This document shows positions 57,144 through 64,000 of a DNA stretch of 64,000 nucleotides, in pieces. Under the pieces are notes generated by a model. It was not told the DNA's origin and did no database searches. It was given only the letters and a program-made list of their open reading frames with translations. A program made the position numbers and the translations under genes. Each line of letters begins with the position of its first letter. Position 1 is the stretch's first letter. The DNA is from Sisyra terminalis (taxonomy: Eukaryota > Arthropoda > Insecta > Neuroptera > Sisyridae), in assembly GCA_958496175.1 (NCBI GenBank), contig OY292279.1, forward strand, positions 5,766,001-5,830,000, given 5' to 3'.

Positions 57144-59990
57144 AAAATTTGGCTGATTTAAAATGAGAATACATGAATATTTTTTGGTTACAAAATTCAG
57201 TGCTCTACAGCTTCGATTTTGGGTTTTTCATTAAATAGTATCTAATATTACCTAATGCTGTACCTAAATAGTACCTAACGACATGAAAACATTAACGTGT
57301 TCTAAGAAAATTTTAAAAAGGAAATGCTGTAATTGGATAAGAACTAATAACTATAATTTGTAACATTAAGAGAAACTAAAGTTATTAATTCTGCTTTTGG
57401 CAACTTAATGAATGAGACTTAATTATTAATATGTAAATCTAATGTAATTTATTGAAATGTATATTTGTGTATGTGTAAGAATATATTTTTGTATGTGCGA
57501 ATATAATTGCATTATGTATGTATGTTTATGTTTGTATACTCGAAAATGTGTAATATTTCAATGAACTGGTTCTAAGCACAGGTGCAAATGCACCTCTTTA
57601 GAATTTTTATACCAGGAAATAAATAAAAAAAAAATTGGGATATATGATACAAGTTTCACAGGATAGCAGTGCAAAGTTGTTACTAAAAACATTTTCAAAG
57701 GTTACCCAATGAGTTGCCAAATGAGTTTATTTAAGTTCAAATTCAATAATTTTCATTTGTCCAACTGGTACCAGCAAAATATGACAAAAAATTTAACCAA
57801 CAAAAAGTTAAGTAGGAAAATGGTAGCAAATGTATGCCAGAAAGTCGAATTGGTATCAAATAATCCCAATCAGATACACAATATATACACCGTATCCAAT
57901 AGTAAATAGTATCTAAGATAAATTCATTTTCAATGATGACATGTCTAACTTCAAACACAGTTAATATCTTTCTTTCATCATTATAAAGTTGTTCCTTGCT
58001 GCGAAACGTGAATGCATAACTTTTTCACCTCTTCCATGCTTCACAATTGAAAATCCTCGTTGTTCATCTCTGTTCCAATAAAACTTTTCGAAATTGAGTT
58101 GATATATGTTTCGCAAACACGAGTCAAATACACGAATGGGCATAATGGGGGGACGGGTTAGTGAAATCAATATACAATACCGCATAATACGTACAAGTGG
58201 CAAATACATTGCCATCAACAAATGTTTCTCGTACAAACATACGCAAAACACACGTAATTACATTCTGTAATTATTGCATTTTATTTGCGGCAAACGTATA
58301 TATAGATATGGCTATATGTATCGGTACGAACCGGACTATCAAAACGAGAATACAACAACAACAACAACAAAAAAAAAAACCTCTTTGGAATTATTTAGGT
58401 TTATGTACCAATGGAGCTTTTAAAGCGCTTTTATCGTATTTAAATAGATACATTTTTGGTTAACCAAAAATAGGTATATATATACACATTAAAGCGGGAG
58501 CTTTTCGTGGCCGTAGCAGGGGAGGACACAATGGATGTGGTGTGTTCGTGTAAAATTTATGCCGGTATTTAAAATCTACTTAACAACGGGCGCGGGATTT
58601 TCAAATAATAGGATAACGGGGGTTAAGGATATATATAGGTGAAAGAGGATGGAATAATTATGGGTCGAATAGATTGGATTTAGAAAATATGTGTGTGGAA
58701 ATTTCTTTACAATTTCTTAATTAACAACTGGGCGATAGCGACGTGGAAAACGTTAATGAGAATTTAATGACTCGGTAACAATATGGGGGGAGTGAAATTG
58801 TTGTAAAAGGGGGGCGAGACTTTTATTTTTTGACTGTTTGGTCGGATTTAATTGGGTGAATGTCTTCATTTGTCACCAGTTGATTTACAAAAGGGCTGAG
58901 ATTGATCGCTTTGGGCTTGTCTAATTTAATAGATGGCAAATCTTACATTTAGCCTTGATAAAGTTAATTCATTTCGGGGAATTTTTTGCCTGCTAGTTGT
59001 AACATTGGCTACTAGGTTTGGGGGGGCTACAACAATTGAAACACTTGGACTACTTGTGTGGGTTTTCTTCAAAATAATATTGCATGTCTCACGAATATAA
59101 GAACAACAAATGTAATTCAAACTTAAACGTCTCTTTTTTTTGAAACTACCCTTTAAAATAACGTAATTGGAAATTTTTCAGTGAAATAAATTGCTGGGAA
59201 ATTTAAAACGATTTTTCTATTGCATAAAACAGGAAAGTATGAGAAATATTTTGAATTACGATTACCACAAATATTCAATATCTAATTATAAGGTACCAAA
59301 TATGCAAGTTTTTTTTTGTTTTAAAAAATTTTAAAAATTTTTGTACAGACAATGAATGAAGTTAATGAACTTTTTATGTGGAATTACACAAACGAGACAA
59401 AATCAAACTTATAATTTATCGATCAAATTTGTTCATCAGATTTGCCTGATTTGTCAATGTTTGTTTTCGTTTGTGGAATGTTTGACTTTGTTCGGTGTTT
59501 AGGGTGAATGATTTTTTTTTTTGTTGACGAGAAAGACAAAACATTAAAGCTTTACCTTCTTGTATCATAGCCTAAAGTACATATAACAACACTCTACGTC
59601 CTGAAAAGCTCAATTTCTTTCTTTATATTTTCCATATAAAAACCGAAAACTGTAGCAAAAATTTTTAAAATAGAACTTTGTTTTATTTCTCCAGCATATT
59701 GTAGACCTTTCACTTGGTCAAAATTTTGTATAAGTTTTCAAAAACCATCACTTATTTCCTAAAGAATTATATAATTTTTTTTTCTTTATATATTTTAAGT
59801 CGCTTCTACAGTTTGGTCATTCGCGACTAAAAGTTGATAGCTTTTACAATTTTACATACATCTTTTACATAAAAAGTATTAAAACAACATATCAAGGAAT
59901 TCAATGGCAATTATTTACAGAGAAAAAAATGATTAAGATTTTATTAATAGAGAATTAAGACAATTTTTATTTAAAAACCAAGGTGATACT
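57144..59990. other. Intergenic DNA, no supported gene
   Basis: Holds a TGTATG-rich tract (57465-57540), a short (CAA)n run (58352-58371) and a stretch with more GC at 58,480-58,860. Open frames of 60-96 codons on both strands (for example 57961-58251 minus, 58197-58463 plus) show no motif, overlap each other and lack splice context I can defend. The richer patch could be the promoter of a gene outside the window. Confidence 0.5.
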
Positions 59991-60280
59991 TTCATAGATC
60001 AAAAATATAAATTGAAGTTTAACAAAAAATGGGATATGGTTGTGATGTTGGTAATTATATGGAGACGGAGGTCTTAAAGAAAAAGTATGTTATCAGCATT
60101 GGAAAAAATATCTTGAATAATGTAATTGTGTGGTAAATGGTACTTTATCCATTACTTTCAATACTTCAATACTATTACATTCAATACTATTTCTATCAAT
60201 TCTCGAAAATACAGTTGAAAATTAACAATAAAAACGTCAATTCATTGTAAACCAATTTTATTTTTTCACTATTAAAATAA

Positions 60281-61323
60281 CACCGGCACACAAAAAAAAA
60301 GTGCTCTGTACTTTTGACCGAACCTACATGAATCAACATATTTTGACCCCCTGAACATGAATCCGGGGTCGGTTTGACCTGTACACCCTCAAAAATTCGA
60401 GAAAACTTAAAAAAACCGAAAAAAATGGTTAAAATTGGCAGTTTTGGTGACATAAAATTTTTTTTTAACTAAACCGAGCAAGATTTTCATGTTTTCGATC
60501 CGCTGAATACAAATTCGAAGTTTATGTAGACCATAAGCCGTTTTTATTGTAAGAAAATTGCAAAAAACCCTTAAAAATTGTACAAAATTGCGGCTATTGT
60601 TCTCAAATTCGAGATTATATGATGAAAATAAACTTTTAAATCTCTACAAAGGATATATTGCATGTTATTCTATTTCTGGAATATGATTTTGAAGATTATT
60701 TGGCTAACCGCGATTTTGTTATTTCTATAGGTTTTTTACGATTAACAAAAAATTTTTTTAATTCCGAAACAATGAACTTCAAATTTATACTCAACAGATT
60801 TGCCAACATGTCAAATTTATTATGATTTCATTAAAAATTTGATATTTATCACAAGAACTTTGATTTTTATGAAATTTTCAGGGCTTTTTGCTATTTACAT
60901 GCATTTCTAAGAATGGCTGGACCGAATACCTTCAAGATTTATATTATACGGATTAGAAAACATGAAAATCACGATTAATCTAGCTTCTTCGAATTTTTGT
61001 ACTCAATTACTGCAATTTATCGCAATTTTCAAATTTTTTTTGCAATTTTCTTACAATTAAAACAGCTTATGATCTAAATGAACTTCGAATTTATATTCAG
61101 CGGGTCACAAAACATGAAAATCATGCTCGGTTTAGTTCAAAAAAATTTCTATGTCACCAAAACTGCCGATTTTAACCATTTTTTTCGGTTTTTTAGAGTT
61201 TTCTCGAATTTTTGAGGGTGTACAGGTCAAACCAACCCCGGATTCGTGCTCAGTGGATCAAAATACGTAGATTTATGTAGGTCCGGTCAAAAGTACAGAG
61301 CACTTTTTTTTTGTGTGCCGGTG
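60281..61323. mobile_element. Long-inverted-repeat element flanked by TAA
   Basis: Starts CACCGGCACACAAAAAAAAA and ends in the inverse, GTGTGCCGGTG; arms of about 300 bp share TGCTCTGTACTTTTGACC, CCTGTACACCCTCAAAAATT and GGCAGTTTTGGTGACATA. TAA lies on both sides (60278-60280, 61324-61326), as for PIF/Harbinger elements (3-bp TWA duplication). No transposase; 1,043 bp. It interrupts unit 1 of the 0.9-kb tandem array. Confidence 0.82.
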
Positions 61324-61426
61324 TAATTAATATTTCCACCATTAGTAAACTAAATTATTTTCATAGAATTTTTTTGGACTTAAAAAAATAATCAATTTTT
61401 TTTCTTAATGATTTTTATTTTATTTT

Positions 61427-61580
61427 CGTACGAAGTTTCGTCGTCTTTCGGTACTCTATCTAGTACTCCATCATTGATCATTACAAATTAATATTGTATT
61501 TTATTTTTATTAATTTAATGATCTATGATTGTGTACCTGAAAGTCCTAAAAGGCAACGAAACGTCGTAAAAAATCACAGC
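61427..61580. repeat. Dyad with hammerhead-like remnants, unit 1
   Basis: Minus strand near 61427-61470 has GACGAAACUUCG after a weak hairpin; plus strand near 61537-61575 has CUGAAAGUCCUAAAAGGC, then AACGAAACGUCGU. The GAAACGUCG box and hairpin resemble the ribozymes at 33-48 kb, but CUGANGA is broken on both strands. Confidence 0.4.
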
Positions 61581-62326
61581 TTAAAACCATTAAGAATTTT
61601 TTTTATTTTTTTATTAATCCAAAAAACCCTAAGAAAATAACGTATTTGTATTCTACATAAATTCCAAGTTATAACCCATAAAATTTGTTATCAATCAGCA
61701 GAACCAATTTTGCACAATCTGCACCAAAGTGCACTAATTGCAATTGCTCGTGGGACAAAGACTTGTGCAGATTTTTGTAAAAAATCATAAAATGCTATTA
61801 GTTAGAGGTAAAATTAATATTTGAAATGAAAAAATTTTGTTTAAAATCACATTGTTCATAACAGTTTTGGTATAATAAAAAAATACAATTTTAAACTGTC
61901 ATTTAAAATTAATACAAAGATTAAAAATATAAATAGAAGTTTAACTTAAACTGAGATATGGTTGTGATGTTTGTTATTAAAAGGATACGAAGGTCTTAAA
62001 GAAAAAACTTGTTATTAGCTATGGAAAGATTATCTTGAATGATAAAATTAAGAAGTAAATGGTATTTTAAAGAATTTTTTCACCAAATATTAAATAATAC
62101 AAAAAGAATTGGGAAAATCCATATTTTCATCTTTGAATTCATTCTCGAAAATGCAGTTAAAAATTAATCATTTATTGTAGAAACTGCAATTTATTGTAAG
62201 TCAATTTTATTTTCTCACTATAAAAGCTTTTAATATGTCCATTGTTGGTTAACTAAGATATTTTTCAAGAAATTTTTTAAACTTAAAAATATAATACATT
62301 TTTTTTCTTAATGATTTTTATTTGAT

Positions 62327-62485
62327 TCGTACGACGTTTCGTCGCCTTTTGGAACTTTACCTAGAAGTCCATCACAGATCATTAAAATTAATTTTGTTAA
62401 TTTTTTTTAACAATTTAATGATCTATAATTGAGATCTTGACAATGTCTCGAAAGGCAACGAAACATCGTAGAAAAAACAGCTTAA
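62327..62485. repeat. Dyad with hammerhead-like remnants, unit 2
   Basis: Minus strand: UAAAGUUCCAAAAGGCGAC then GAAACGUCGUACG; plus strand: CGAAAGGCAACGAAACAUCG. Same arrangement as unit 1, further decayed on the plus strand. Confidence 0.4.
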
Positions 62486-63220
62486 TATTATTAAGAATTT
62501 TTTTTTTTTTTAATCCAAAAAAACCTTAAGAAAATAACATAATTAACTAATGAAGTGAATCACTGGCTATTGTGGCTTTGTGTTCTACATAAACTCCAAG
62601 TTATAACCCATTAAATTTTGTGACCAATCAGCAGAACGATTTTTGAACAATTTGCACCAAAGTGCACTAATTGCAATTACTTTTGGGAAAAAATTTATTG
62701 CAGATTTCTATTAAAAATCATTCGAACCGTTAAGTATGAGATAAAACTAAGTTTTGACTTATAAAAAGTTTTGTTGAAAATCACATTGCACATAAAAGTT
62801 TTGGTCTAATAAAAAAAATACAAAGATTAAAAATATAAATAGAAGTTTAACTCAAATTGAGATATGGTTGTGATGTTTGTAATGATAAGGATACGAAGGT
62901 CTTGAAGAGCATGCTTGTTATTAGCTTTGGAAAGATTATCATAAATGGCAAAATTAAGTGACTAATGAATCTTAAAAAAAAAATCAACAAATATTAAATA
63001 ATACAAAAAGAATTGAGAAAATCCACATTTTCATCTTTTAATTCATTTTCGAAAATGCAGTTGAAAATTAATCATTCATTGTAGAAACTGCAATTTATTG
63101 TAAAACAATTTTTTTTTCATACAATTAAAATTATTACTATGTCGAATCTTTGTTAATTAAGTTACTTTCCAAGAAATTTTTTGGACTTAAATTTTTATCT
63201 TAATGATTTTTATTTGATTT

Positions 63221-63345
63221 TCTTACGACGTTTCGTCGCCTTTTAGGACTTTATCTAGTACTCCATCATAGATCATTAAAAGTCAATATTGTTAAATTTT
63301 TTTTGCAATCTAATGATCTATGATTGAGTACTTGATCTTTAAGAA
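63221..63345. repeat. Dyad with hammerhead-like remnant, unit 3
   Basis: Minus strand: CUAGAUAAAGUCCUAAAAGG, then CGACGAAACGUCGUAAGA, the clearest of the three; CUAGAUAAAG could derive from CUGAUGAAG by an inserted A and G to A. The plus-strand partner is truncated after TGAGTACTTGATC. Confidence 0.4.
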
Positions 63346-63735
63346 AAAAGTTAGATATTTTTTGGTCCAAAGAAACCATATGAAAATACCTTAACTATCT
63401 AATAATGAACTTAAACCGAGGGAATCACTGGTTAATGATATTGTTATCTACATAAACTTCAATTAATTGCCCAAAAAAAATGCCACCATAAAATTTTCCA
63501 AGCAGAAGAACAAATTTTTCATAATTTGCACCAAATTGCACTATTGCAATTGCTTTTAGGACAAAATTTTGTGCAGATTTCTATTAAAAACCATTAAAAC
63601 CGTTAAGTATGACGTAAAATTAAGTTTTGACTAAAAAAAAGTTCTGTTGAAAATCGCATCGTACATAAAAGTTTTGGTCTAATAAAAAAATAATAAAAAT
63701 ACATTATTAAACTTCCATTTAAAACAAATACAATT

Positions 63736-64000
63736 ACAAACATAATTACTGAGCATGTATGTAAATGTATACAGAATCCTCGTACAAATTTCACGGATGA
63801 AAACATCCAAAAGAAATTATAATAACATTTAAGAAACTTGCTCCACATCAACAACTCATTTTTATATTTCAAGTCGTTAAACCAAATTCTTGGTACTTCC
63901 AAACTTTCCTCAACAATTCTTACCAAAAAAAAATTTTACTCTTCCATTAAATTCAACTTTAGCTTTAATCTTTCACCCCCATTTTCCTCACAACTCTAAC
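63736..64000. other. Window end, no gene seen
   Basis: A minus-strand frame of 107 codons (63603-63926) straddles the array edge; it is not conserved in the sister units and shows no motif. Confidence 0.5.

Larger units (their letters stand above)
59995..63735. repeat. Three tandem units of about 0.9 kb
   Basis: The landmark AAAAATATAAA plus GAAGTTTAAC falls at 60001, 61923 and 62829, and CGA[A/C]GTTTCGTCG at 61431, 62332 and 63227; spacings are 895-906 bp once the insertion in unit 1 is subtracted. Each unit has GATATGGTTGTGATGTT, a dyad around AATGATCTATGATTG and GCACCAAAGTGCACTAATTGC. The units differ by many substitutions, so the array is old. The dyads contain hammerhead-like remnants. 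Confidence 0.85.

Noticed and set aside
57961..58463. 96- and 88-codon frames on opposite strands
   Set aside because: They overlap, have no recognisable motif and no defensible splice sites.
63603..63926. 107-codon minus-strand frame at the array edge
   Set aside because: Not conserved in the two sister repeat units, and no domain seen.

Overview
This window looks like insect nuclear DNA: very AT-rich, with one multi-exon gene using GT-AG introns (shortest 63-73 bp), insect-type transposon relics and a long satellite block. A beetle is possible, but nothing here fixes the order. There is no sign of prokaryotic or organellar coding.

Layout. (1) Bases 1-28,665 are one tandem satellite with a monomer of about 349 bp (roughly 82 copies), arranged in local higher-order repeats of 4, 8, 10 and 28 monomers. 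The array decays at its right edge (28,666-29,205). Isolated, strongly diverged monomers recur at 30,281-30,960 and 36,950-38,010. (2) Bases 29,206-40,800 are gene-poor and packed with short palindromic or foldback elements, a TTAA-flanked inverted-repeat element and satellite relics. (3) Bases 40,818-53,440 hold the only convincing host gene, on the minus strand: nine coding exons for a 506-residue NHA/SLC9B-type cation/proton antiporter. Its large introns have absorbed many mobile elements: a hammerhead-bearing retroelement with a second foldback nested in it, a hAT element with a perfect 8-bp target duplication, a jockey-type LINE 3' end and a second TTAA element. (4) Bases 53,441-59,990 carry the gene's upstream side, a GIY-YIG-like Penelope relic, an antisense LINE reverse transcriptase relic with the FADD box, a third TTAA element and a diverged direct repeat. 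(5) Bases 59,995-63,735 are three tandem units of about 0.9 kb; the first is split by a 1,043-bp long-inverted-repeat element flanked by TAA.

The most interesting signal is a set of palindromic, non-autonomous elements (33,101-33,393; 34,599-34,987; 37,390-37,877; 43,394-44,944; about 48,282-48,525) whose arms carry hammerhead-ribozyme-like motifs: CUGANGA, a perfect hairpin, GAAA and a self-complementary stem III. Intact elements carry one ribozyme in each arm on opposite strands. Four loci have 12-15 bp direct repeats at their borders, and 5' truncation is seen, which fits target-primed retrotransposition as in Penelope-like elements. A second point of interest is that the antiporter has Ser-Asp where the family usually has an Asp-Asp ion-binding pair.

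All coordinates, splice sites and pairings were read by eye. Family names rest on recalled motifs, not on database searches.
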